64,000 nucleotides of DNA from Lactarius indigo (taxonomy: Eukaryota > Basidiomycota > Agaricomycetes > Russulales > Russulaceae): NCBI GenBank assembly GCA_025766275.1, contig JAFKAC010000144.1, positions 1 through 64,000 of the forward strand. The letters run 5' to 3'. Below, one piece after another: positions 55,583-64,000 of the stretch. Below the pieces are notes generated by a model that saw only the letters and a program-made list of their open reading frames with translations, made no database searches and was not told where the DNA came from. The position numbers and the translations under genes were made by a program. Within the stretch, counting starts at the first letter, position 1. Each line of letters begins with the position of its first letter.

Positions 55583-58500
55583 ATCCCTGTCTCTTCCTTC
55601 CTTGCTCTGGTTTACATCGCTCTTTTCCTTTGTCCCTCCATTGTGTTGCGCTGCTCTCTGCATGTCCCTTTGAGAGTCTGCTCGTGTCGTGTATGTACTT
55701 GACTAGGGGGATTAGCGTCTTGGGTTCTCGCATTAGGCTTGCAAATGTTGCTTCCGACGGTCTTTTTCCTTTTAAGAGGACCCATCATTCGTGTGCATAT
55801 GCCGGGCAGTCGAGAATGAAGTGTTGTGGAGTTTCTGAGCTGTGCCTGCATGCTGGGCAGTTGGCGCTTTCTGTACGCTTGAATCTGAATAGGTATGAGT
55901 TGAGGGGGAAGTGACCCGATCTCAACTGGAATATCCAGCTTGCGCCTTTTCTGGATAGTTTGGGATCACTCGTCAGCTTCAGGAATTTTAAAGATGGTAA
56001 TGAGACGTCTATCTGTTTTAATTTGTGTGCTCGCAACAATGTTTCCCAGTCGTTTTTCCACCAGGTTTTGAGCTTTTCTTTAAAGCATTGTCTTGCAGCG
56101 GATTTGTTGATCTTGAGGGGCTTGCAGAGCTGAGTTGGGAGGGAGGCAGTTGGCGATGTTTTCCCTTCTGCTGCCGCTTTCGCCTCCTCGTCCGCTTTTT
56201 TGTTACCTTGTATGTCTACGTGTCCTGCAGTCCATCGAATTGTTAGCGAAAGTTTTGGGCCTCCTGCTGCGCGCAGCTTTGTTGCTGCGGTGTGAAATAT
56301 GTCAGCCAGGGCGTGCCCTGATTTGCTGCCTGGCGATGAGATCGCTGAGATGGCTGCCTGATTATCCACCCCTATCACAATGCTGGTCTTGTTTCCCTTC
56401 TCGGTTTTGACGAGATGGAGCACTAGCAAGAGACCTACTAGCTCTGCTTCGAATATGGTGTGATGTTCTGTTGAGCCAAGGTGGTAGTGTAGTATCCTCT
56501 CTGTTTTGCCCTTTCTGACGAGTACTGCTGCGGCCCCTACCGTGCCGTTGTGCACTGACCCGTCCGAATATACCTTGATTACCTTGGTACCTTCTTTGTC
56601 AGCTTTAATTGACGACTCCTTGTTTTTGGCTATGTCCAAGCCGAAGGGTTGTTTGTGTGAGAGGGCTGGGTCGCGTCCTACGGTAGGGATTTTCTCATAC
56701 AGTTGCGGCTTGGTTGAGAACGATTGCATGAGGTGGTGTAGCGGGGCTTTGTGTCTTTTGACTCTTCCTCCCGCACATTTCCTTGCAGGTTCGTGGAGGG
56801 GGTGGTCTTTTGGTAGTGTGGCGTAGCGAGTTGTCGCCCTGTGTAAGTGTTTTTCAGCTTCGAGCTTTAATGGGAGGATGTAGGAATGTGCGTCTAGGAC
56901 GTCTGTGGGCGATGTTCTTAGACCACCGGTGATGGCTAGTGTACCGGCTCTTTGTATAGTTGTGAACTTGTTTCCTCGTCTTTGTATTCTATCTGTTTCT
57001 CCGTTTATTTTGTTTCGGCCTTCCACGCTTCCCCAGACGTCGACTGCGTAGAGGATACGGGGAATTGCGATGCTTGTATAGAGTCTCCTTGCAAATTTAG
57101 GTGTGATACCCCAGCTTGGAGCGGCTGCCCTTCTGATCTGGCCGGCCCACTTCATGCCTTTGTCTAGTGCATAGTTGTATTGCGCTCCCCAGTTGAGGTG
57201 CTGGTCGAAATAGACACCTAGGTATTTGGCGTTTTTTGAGGGGGTGATGGTGGTGTCGAGTATTTTCATGGGGGTTCTTTCTTTTTTGCAATTCTGGTGG
57301 GCAAAATCCATCAGCGTGAGTTTACTGAATTCAAAACGCGAATTGTGGGCATTGGACCAGTCAATCGCACCACCCTCCCTTGTCATCATATCCGCTAGTG
57401 TCTTGTGAGTATCCGTGAAGTCATCTCCGATGGCGATTAGGATAGCATCATCAATGTAGGCTATTGCTGATTCGCTTTCGCTCTTCGGGACATCGAGAAT
57501 ATCCGCGTTGTAATATTGGTATAGGATCATGGATAGGGGGTCTCCCTGTCCTATACCGTTGTTGATCGGGATACTGTCTGAAATAAAATCGTCGAATTTC
57601 AGCGTAGTGAAGCGGTTCTGGAGGAGATTTTGTGTAAACTTCACTATTTTGTCTGGGACCCGTCGTGTTTTCATGTTGTGTATTAACCTCTCATTAACTG
57701 CGTTGGGGAAGGCGCCTTTGATGTCTAGGAAGAGCACCGAGGCCACTTTCTTTCTTCTCCAGGCGTCTTTGATCCGGAGCGTGAGCGTGTGCATCGCGTC
57801 TGTGGTTGTGCGGGCTGGCCGTCCTCCATAGTGGTGTTGGGGGAGAAGTTGGTGCTTCTCGGAGTGGTAGGAGAGTTGTTCTGCCATGATGGACGTTAGT
57901 ACCTTTGCAAGCGTGTTGAGAAGGGCGATAGGCCTGTAGGCCTTGGGAACGTCATATCTCGGCTTGCCCGGTTTTCTTAGTACTACCATCGTGAACGTTT
58001 TCCAGGGGTCGTAGTACCAACCCTTGTTGACTGTAGCGTTGTAGATCGTCCATAGTCTGTTAACGAGGATATCAGCGCATTTGATTAGGACGATATTGGG
58101 AATCCCATCAGGGCCCGGGGCCTTGTATGGGCTTAGCTGTGCTATGTGCTTGTGTATTTGATCCTTGGTTATCGCTTTGAGAGTACCAGCTGGGGTGGGG
58201 TATTCTGGGTTGCAAGGTTTGGCAGGTGACACTGAGGGCTTGTTGGGGAAGAAAATCTTGGCCAGCGCTGCGCTCTTGTCTGAGTTCCGGGTGATGGTTC
58301 TTTCACCTGAGTCGTCTTGGACTTTCAGACTTGGGATTCTTGTCTTTCCTCCGTCGCTTGCTGGTGCCGAGATGTACCGATGTGCCGTCCATATGTCCGG
58401 GTCGGTCGCTCTTTCTAACCAGTCCCTCCAGTGATGTTGCTTCGTGTATTGTATAGCTTTGTCGTATCTTTTTCGGGTGTGTTTGTAGGTGGCGTGTATT

Positions 58501-59594
58501 TGGTGGTCGGGGCATTCCCTAAACTTATACGCCACTCTTCCGAGCTTCTCAGCTTCTCTGCGGAGGATTTTGAGCTCCTTTGTCCACCAACATTTTGATC
58601 TGTTGTTGATGTCTGAGGTTGGAACTTCGGCTTCTATGGTTTCCTGTATTGCGCATATTAGCCTATCGCATTCTGAGTTGAGATGTGTTTGAGAATTTAT
58701 TGGATTGGGAACACCCATTTCCGCTATCTTTTTCTCCAGCGCTTTGTGGAAGGCATCCCAATCGACGTCTCTGAAGTTTCTCATGATCTGTGCGGGGGAT
58801 TTAGTCAGCTCTAAATTGATGACCGTAGTAATTGGAACGTGATCCGAGTTGACTCCTTGTGCTTCGGGGAGGGTGTCACAGACAATGATGGAGTTGAGGC
58901 TGTGTTCGGTTATGAAGACGTTGTCTAGTCTGGACCACTTTTTGGTGACGTGGTGGACGTGCGTTGGAGTACCCTTGGCTAGCGCCATGTCCATTCCTAG
59001 ATTAGCCACGCTTTTGAGGAGCAGTTCGGCTGCCTGGATAGCTTCGGGTCTAAATAGTCTGCTGTCCTCTGGGTTGTCCCAGTACGGGTGGTGACGATTG
59101 AAATCGCCAAGCCAGATTAGATGGTGGTCTTGTTTGGTGGGGTCGTTGCCTAGGATATGTTTTTCATGCGTCTTGTGGAAGGTGGATAGGGCTCTGACAG
59201 TGTCATCATGTTCACAGTCATTGTAGATATTGAATATCGTCAGCGTTCCCCAGCTATCCGTGATATGTAAGGCTGTGACGTCGCCGGATGGGAAGTCAAC
59301 CTGTTCCCAACTTTCAGTCAGCACGTCTCCTCTTATTAGTAAAATGGAACGAGTCTTAGTCGGTTGTTTTTCATGTGTTGAAGGGTATAGGGGGATCCAG
59401 TCTTTCGAGGTGATGGATTTGTTGAGAAAGTTAATTGAGGGTTCTTGAAGAGCTATGATGTCGATGCCTAGACTTGCTAACTTTCCGCTGCTGATGAGCC
59501 CGTGCTGACATGCCAGGGATTTGTTGATGTTTTGCTGCCAGATTGCTAGTTTCTTGTGGTCTTTGGTTAGTTTGGTTAGGTCGTGTAAAGTCAT
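55583..59594 (-). pseudogene. LINE ORF2: endonuclease, reverse transcriptase, RNase H
   Basis: The frame opens at ATG 59594 and runs 1269 codons to a TGA at 55785-55787. An apurinic-type endonuclease comes first (LAIWQQNINKS, ALQEPSI, IWLGDFNRHHPYWD, SDHVPI). Reverse transcriptase follows (YKAPGPDGIPN, FLDIKGAFPNAV, GIGQGDPLSMILYQYYNADI, then AYIDDAI near residue 711, with YIDD in place of the usual YADD). RNase H is near residue 1006 (KVYSDGSVHNG, IFEAELVGLLLV, GVDNQAA). A CPACRHSSETPQHFILDC zinc motif lies near the end. After the TGA, coding continues in frame (LIPLVKYIHDTSRLSKGH) to the Ty3 insertion at 55583, so the TGA is probably a mutated CGA. Confidence 0.88.
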
Positions 59595-59817
59595 ATTTTA
59601 GGGATTTGTAAGAAGTCAGCTGGCAGGTCGATGATGTCGCCGTCGAAGTGAATGTTGTAGTCGTCTTCGTCTAGGGCAGGGAGGGGTGGTTGAGGGTGCG
59701 ACGTTTTCGTGTGGGATGTGGACGATTTCCGAGGAAGTTCTCCAGTGTTGTCTGGTTGTCCGTCTTACCTGCGTGAGGGGGTTTTCTGTTCCGTTCAATT
59801 TGTCGGGAGGGAGGATG

Positions 59818-60999
59818 TCAGCCGTTTAGTTGGAGGGGAGGGAGGCTTCCTACCCGGTATTTTTCCAGGAATTTGTCCTTGATGGGGAGTCTGTCTGGTT
59901 GTATTGTCAGCGTCCAGTCTTCATCCGTCGGGAAATATACTAGATTGTTCTCGGGGTGGTACCTGTTGTAGTCTTTGCATTTTTTGAGGAAGGTCGGGCA
60001 GTTGCGGTCCCAGCTGGCGTGCGTGTCGGATTTGCAGGAGATGCAGAAGCGTTTCCCCTCCATTTTGCAGTCTCTGGTTTTGTGTTGTTCGCCACATGTT
60101 CCGCATGTGTCGTGTGTGGCGTGGCACTTGGTTGCGAAGTGTCCCCATTTCCTGCACTTCATGCATTGTTTTGGCTCGTGTTTGAGCTTCTTGGGGAAAG
60201 TCCTGACGCTGCACACATAGATGCCATCCTTGAGAAGTCTATTAGCTAGTGTAGCGGAGGTGAGGGAGAAAACGGCATAGGCGAATCTCTGTCCCTGCGA
60301 GCACCTTTGTTCCGGCTTTATCCATTTGGCTCGTCTTAACGCCTTCTCCGGGAGTCTGTTGACTTCCTCTATTTCGCGGAGGTGATTGGTGTTGGAGGGG
60401 TCGAAGGTGGTAGGGATCCTAGGGACGACTATGTGGTAAACTGTTTCCCTGACTGAGAGGGCCGAGTCGAATTTTCTTGTGAATTCCAATTCGTTGATCG
60501 GGGTCTTAAACCAGTCTGCCGCTTCCTTGGAGGCAAACTGGAGGATGAAGCTACCGTTCCTCAGTTTGATTACCTCTTCGACCTTAGCCCCCTCTGGAGG
60601 GGGGGGGAGGATATCCGCCAGCACTTTGTCTGCGCGTTCTTGGATCTCGAAGGAGTTGAGGTAGGAGTCCTCCTCCTTGTCCGAGTCAAAGATGACTTGT
60701 CGGGATTTTTTGTCTCTGCTCAGGTCTACACTGACTAAGATGTCATGTGGGGTGTGGCGGCCAATTGGGCCTGTTGCGGGTGTGGGCGTTGGGGCGTGCT
60801 CTGTGCTGATCTGCGCGCTGGTGAGGGCCTCTTTGTAGGAGCGGGCAGTGTTGGCTGCTTGGGAGGTGACCGCCGTGACTTCGGTGATGCTGTTTGCCAT
60901 GTCAGAGGCCATTTTCTCTAGAGAGGCAGCTGTTTCTCCGAGTGTGGACACGGCGGTCTGCAGTGTAATGCGTTCAGCTAAGGAGCTGTTAATTAGAAC
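59818..60999 (-). CDS. LINE ORF1, gag-like, 5' truncated by Ty3 insertion
   Basis: The frame is open from the LTR junction at 60999 to TAG/TAA-type termination at 59818-59820. It has a coiled-coil-like N-terminal stretch (LGETAASLEKMASDMANSIT), a central part (EIQERADKVLADILPPPPEG, then LRNGSFILQFASKEAADWFK) and three zinc knuckles: CMKCRKWGHFATKC, CGTCGEQHKTRDC and CISCKSDTHASWDRNC. This is the usual ORF1 type of fungal Tad-like elements. The reading frame continues right up to the junction (LAERITLQTAV), so the start codon lies beyond the Ty3 element 3 insertion, outside the window. Spacing to ORF2 is 223 bp. Confidence 0.8.
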   Translation of the reverse strand, partial: VLINSSLAERITLQTAVSTLGETAASLEKMASDMANSITEVTAVTSQAANTARSYKEALTSAQISTEHAPTPTPATGPIGRHTPHDILVSVDLSRDKKSRQVIFDSDKEEDSYLNSFEIQERADKVLADILPPPPEGAKVEEVIKLRNGSFILQFASKEAADWFKTPINELEFTRKFDSALSVRETVYHIVVPRIPTTFDPSNTNHLREIEEVNRLPEKALRRAKWIKPEQRCSQGQRFAYAVFSLTSATLANRLLKDGIYVCSVRTFPKKLKHEPKQCMKCRKWGHFATKCHATHDTCGTCGEQHKTRDCKMEGKRFCISCKSDTHASWDRNCPTFLKKCKDYNRYHPENNLVYFPTDEDWTLTIQPDRLPIKDKFLEKYRVGSLPPLQLNG

Positions 61000-61508
61000 T
61001 GTTACGCTCCACCAGCGTTAGTCCGACTTGGACTTGTAGAAGGTGTAATTGACTTAGTGAAAGTTAGGTGAATGGGGATCACGTGTCAACCCAACGCAGG
61101 CTGAACAGGGGCACACCGGCACACGCTGCAGCTTAAGGTGAAGAAGTGTTATCCCTTGGTGGATAGAAGCGGAGGCACACTTAGTCAAAGACTAAGGTTG
61201 ACAAGAGACGAGTCAAGATGGTGGATTGAAGAAGACCAAGATGGGGACTCTTGGTCTTCCGAGTCGACTACTTATACAAATACGTGCGGGCTTTAAAGCG
61301 CCGCTAGAACAGTAAGTATCCAGTAGCATAACTAGCTCGAACCCTAGTACAGCTATCCTAGGAATGAGTCATACATGAGTCACAATCATTTGCGAACTAC
61401 TATGCTGACTGATGCGAAGTAAGAATCCATGACTAATACTGATACCGGACCGTAGTCATAACCGGTCATGAGTCGTGTGTAATGAGTCATCAAGTCCGTA
61501 CCGTAACA
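61000..61508 (-). repeat. 3' LTR of Ty3 element 3
   Basis: 509 bp, related to the 481-bp LTR of element 1 but clearly diverged. It keeps the TATA box (61276-61271, minus) and the predicted start ATCTTGGTCTT (61242-61232), 34 nt apart. Confidence 0.9.
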
Positions 61509-61523
61509 TCACCCCCTTTTCAG
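61509..61523 (-). promoter_or_regulatory. polypurine tract of Ty3 element 3
   Basis: CTGAAAAGGGGGTGA on the minus strand abuts the 3' LTR. Confidence 0.75.
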
Positions 61524-61540
61524 TAGTGAGGCCCACCTCA

Positions 61541-64000
61541 CTAATCCGCTACCAATTCTTGCCTCATCTGCTCCGCTTCATCCTCCATCCTTGCCAATAT
61601 GTTAGCACGCTCCAGCCGATAGAGACTGTCCTTTTTGTCCACAGTCACCATTTCCTTCTCCATCTGCAACTGCCGAATCCGCTTCTCCAGTTGGTCTTCA
61701 GCGAAGGCAAACTGCCGGAACCGACGCAGCTCTTGAGTGAGGGTGACATCCCCGATGCGCATGAGCAGCAAGTCTGTAGGGTGTCGATCGCGGAGCATAA
61801 AATACTCCTCGTGTGGGATGAACGCGCGGTTGTCCTTTGGGAGGTGAGGAGTGGCGTATAGGGGTTTACCGTAAATGAAACCAGACCCCGGAGCTAGTCC
61901 GAGTACGAAGGGGTCTCCTCCTCTGATAACCTGTATGTGGGAGGCTTGTATCGTCGGTCCGTTGGGGAGCTTGATCGGGAACGGAATGTAATCGGGTCCT
62001 CGATTGACCTGGAACCCTTCAGGGACGACAGCCCTGGTTGCTGGGTCTCGTTCACCCATTGGTGTATAACGAGCCGCTTGTGCCACGGCGACTTGTCCTC
62101 GGTGTAGAGGCCCCCCCGCTGCGTCGACGAGGTAGGGAGTGGCGGCTGGATCTTCAGCGTAGAATTCATGGTTAAGGAATGCGTGCCTGATGGGGTAGTG
62201 GTCTCTAAGCTCGTCTTCATCCTCATCTTCATCCAATACTCCCTCCGCTCCTTCATCATTCAGCGTCGGCAGGCGGCGATATGCAGTTGCTCCCGCTGCC
62301 ACTGCGCCGCCGTCTCCTTCCATTCTTGCTCGTACTTCTGCATGGCGTTGGGTGGTTTCACCACGTGGGACAGCTGCTTGAAGCCGAAAGAGCTCGTCTT
62401 CTGTGAGAAAGACTTCGGGCTCACCGGTGTCGGGATTTGTGAGGGTGTACATTGGCAGAGGTGCTGGCTGAGTTGTTGTTGGATCGTCGTCAAGAGTTCC
62501 CTGTATGGGCATAGGGAATCATTGCAGTGTCTGGTGCAGTTCTTCACTAGTGATAGGGCCGTCTTCCTCATGCTGCACGGAGGTACGGCTTCCACCCGCA
62601 GTTCCAGTGGCTGCGGTGTTGTTGGTGGTGTCGGGGTTAACAAGCGTGGTGGAGGAGTCGTTGACGAGGGTAGAGAGGAGTGCGAGCTGGTCATTGCGTC
62701 GAGTAGAGGACATGGAGTGAAGGGAGGATGGGGACTTATCACGACAGAGGGCCCTCCTTATATGTGTTTCCCTGTCGGGGTTGGAATGTTTGAATTCCCG
62801 AACAGCTTCATCGGCGAATATGTCATCCTTATCTATCCATTGGTTATCTGAGTCAGGATAACCCTTCCATTTGACAAGATACTGGAGCCGACATCTTCTG
62901 CCGAATCGCCGAGAGTCCAGAATCTTCTCGACTTCATATTCTTCTTCGTTATCGACCAAATCCGGTGGTGGGCGCTGATAGTTTGGTCCATGCGTGGGTG
63001 TTTCGCGATAAGGTGTGAGAAGATCTATGTGGAAGACATCGTGGATGCTCCACTGTGTGGGAAGTTCGAGGCGATAGTTGACAGGGGACATCACCTGGAT
63101 GACCTTAAACGGTCCATGTCGTTTGGCAGCCAGTTTTGCGGTTGGCTGGTGGGTGCGTAAGTGGTGTCCTTCTAGCCATACGAGGTCTCCTTCTTTGAAC
63201 TTGGGTGTATCTTTGTGTTTGACCCATGACTTTTGCGCTCGAAGCATACAGGAGAAGGCACGCTGTCGTGCCTGTTTAAACTGATCCAGCCTAAGTGACA
63301 CCTGTGGGATAGGAGAAGGCCTATCAGTCCAATCAGCGCGAGGGTTGAACCCTGATAAGAGGAAGAAGGGGGACTCCTGCGTGGTTTCGTTAGGCCAGTT
63401 GTTGTGCGTGAATTCTGCCATTGGCAGATAACGGACCCAATCGTCTTGTCGTTCATTTACCCAGAAGCGGAGATATTGTTCTAGCCACTGGTTCGTTCGT
63501 TCCGATTGGCCGTTGGTTCTGGGGTGATAAGCGGTTGAGATATTTTGGCTGATGCCAAGGATTTTGCATATCTCTCGCATGAACTTGGATGCGAATCGGG
63601 GGTCTCAGTCACTGATAACACGCGAGGGGAGCCCGAATCGTGGGAAAACGTGAGATACGTACAAAGCAGCCGTTCCCTCGGCTGTTATTTCTTCGTTACA
63701 TGGGATGAAGACGGCGGCTTTGGTGCAGTCGTGATCTGTTACCGTCAGAATGGAATCGTAACCTCAAGAGATGGGGAGTTTCGTAATAAAGTCCACTGCA
63801 ATGGTCTCGAATGGCAGGGCTTCCGGTTTGGGATAAATGGGTTGCAGGGATGCTCTGATGGGGCGGAGATTGACTTTGTGCCGCTGGCATTCGGCGCAGC
63901 CTCTGATGTAATCTTGAACATCATTCTTCATTTGTGGCCACCAGTAATGCCGTTCAGTAAGCTGGAGAGTACGTTTAATACCAGGATGACCATAGACAGG
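61541..64000 (-). pseudogene. pol of Ty3 element 3, 3' part (three TGA stops)
   Basis: The partial frame includes the integrase core (a broken SDxDPRF site, then AYHPRTNGQSERTNQW), the GPFKVIQVMSPVNYRLELPT segment, a chromodomain (YEVEKILDSRRFGRRCRLQY, LVKWKGYPDSDNQW) and the extra C-terminal domain. The extra domain spans about 61541-62512 (EGFQVNRGPDYIPFPIKLPN, DPFVLGLAPGSGFIYGKPLY, NRAFIPHEE). TGA stops lie at 63764-63766, 63605-63607 and 62519-62521, all in one frame. At 63605 element 1 has CGA. At 63764 element 1 has TGC, so that stop is not an obvious CpG change. Confidence 0.88.

Larger units (their letters stand above)
55583..60999 (-). mobile_element. LINE (EN-RT-RNase H type), 5' part and ORFs
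   Basis: Main part of a minus-strand non-LTR retrotransposon with two frames. It is cut on its 3' side by Ty3 element 2 (continuing at 47099-46684) and on its 5' side by Ty3 element 3 at 61000. The enzyme order endonuclease, reverse transcriptase, RNase H, zinc knuckle points to the Tad/I/R1-type group. About 5.8 kb of LINE is visible in total. Confidence 0.85.
61000..64000 (-). mobile_element. Ty3 chromodomain LTR retrotransposon, element 3 (partial)
   Basis: The 3' LTR and 3' half of pol of a minus-strand element closely related to element 1 continue past the right edge of the window. It is inserted in ORF1 of the LINE; the flank is AGAAC at 60995-60999. The other copy of the target site lies outside. 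Confidence 0.9.

Overview
The window looks like a chromosomal segment of an agaricomycete (mushroom-forming basidiomycete). The signs are intron-dense genes with mostly 45-70 nt GT-AG introns, a DUF6535 membrane protein, sedolisin proteases of the fungal type, Tnp2-type transposases and chromodomain Ty3 retrotransposons. No bacterial, organellar or RNA-gene feature was recognised. Exon models were built by eye; all splice phases close to full reading frames, but none is checked against RNA.

Left part, host genes (1-28876). A 59-bp LINE stub (63-121) is followed by a DUF6535 gene (871-2962) and a gene-poor stretch with two decayed copies of an unknown coding segment. Next come three secreted S53 sedolisin genes. 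Two are a roughly 2.85-kb direct duplication (genes at 7920-10242 and 11926-14255); the third is an older paralogue (15830-18433). A housekeeping block follows: a Tls1/C9orf78-like spliceosome-associated gene (minus), a dynein light intermediate chain gene (minus) and TIP41 (plus). The last two share a 110-bp divergent promoter. An F-box-like protein gene and a poorly resolved hypothetical locus complete this part.

Right part, a nested transposon stack (28877-64000). The outer unit runs from 28877 to 46667. It has matching 18-bp terminal inverted repeats (GCTCAGTAAAAAAGGAAA), a 5-bp target duplication (GTCAC) and arrays of GTAGTCA/TGACTA-type motifs just inside both ends. It carries a Tnp2-family transposase and, divergently 178 bp away, an eight-exon 786-residue protein of unknown function. 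A chromodomain Ty3 retrotransposon (29623-37331, TSD CGTGC) has inserted into it. Next to its right end lies a LINE (minus strand, 46684 to 60999 and beyond). The LINE is split by a second Ty3 element (47100-55582, TSD ATCCC) and interrupted in ORF1 by a third (61000 to the window edge). The second Ty3 element has a 606-bp solo Copia-like LTR inside its own 3' LTR (TSD AGCAC).

Three patterns stand out. (1) The Ty3 elements look self-primed, like Tf1: an 11-nt sequence two bases inside the 5' LTR is the exact complement of an 11-nt sequence 33 nt downstream of the LTR TATA box, with different sequences but the same layout in two families. (2) All three carry an extra conserved domain of unknown function downstream of the chromodomain. 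(3) They are being inactivated by C-to-T change at CpG: nearly all in-frame stops look like CGA to TGA, and LTR-pair differences are almost all CpG transitions.
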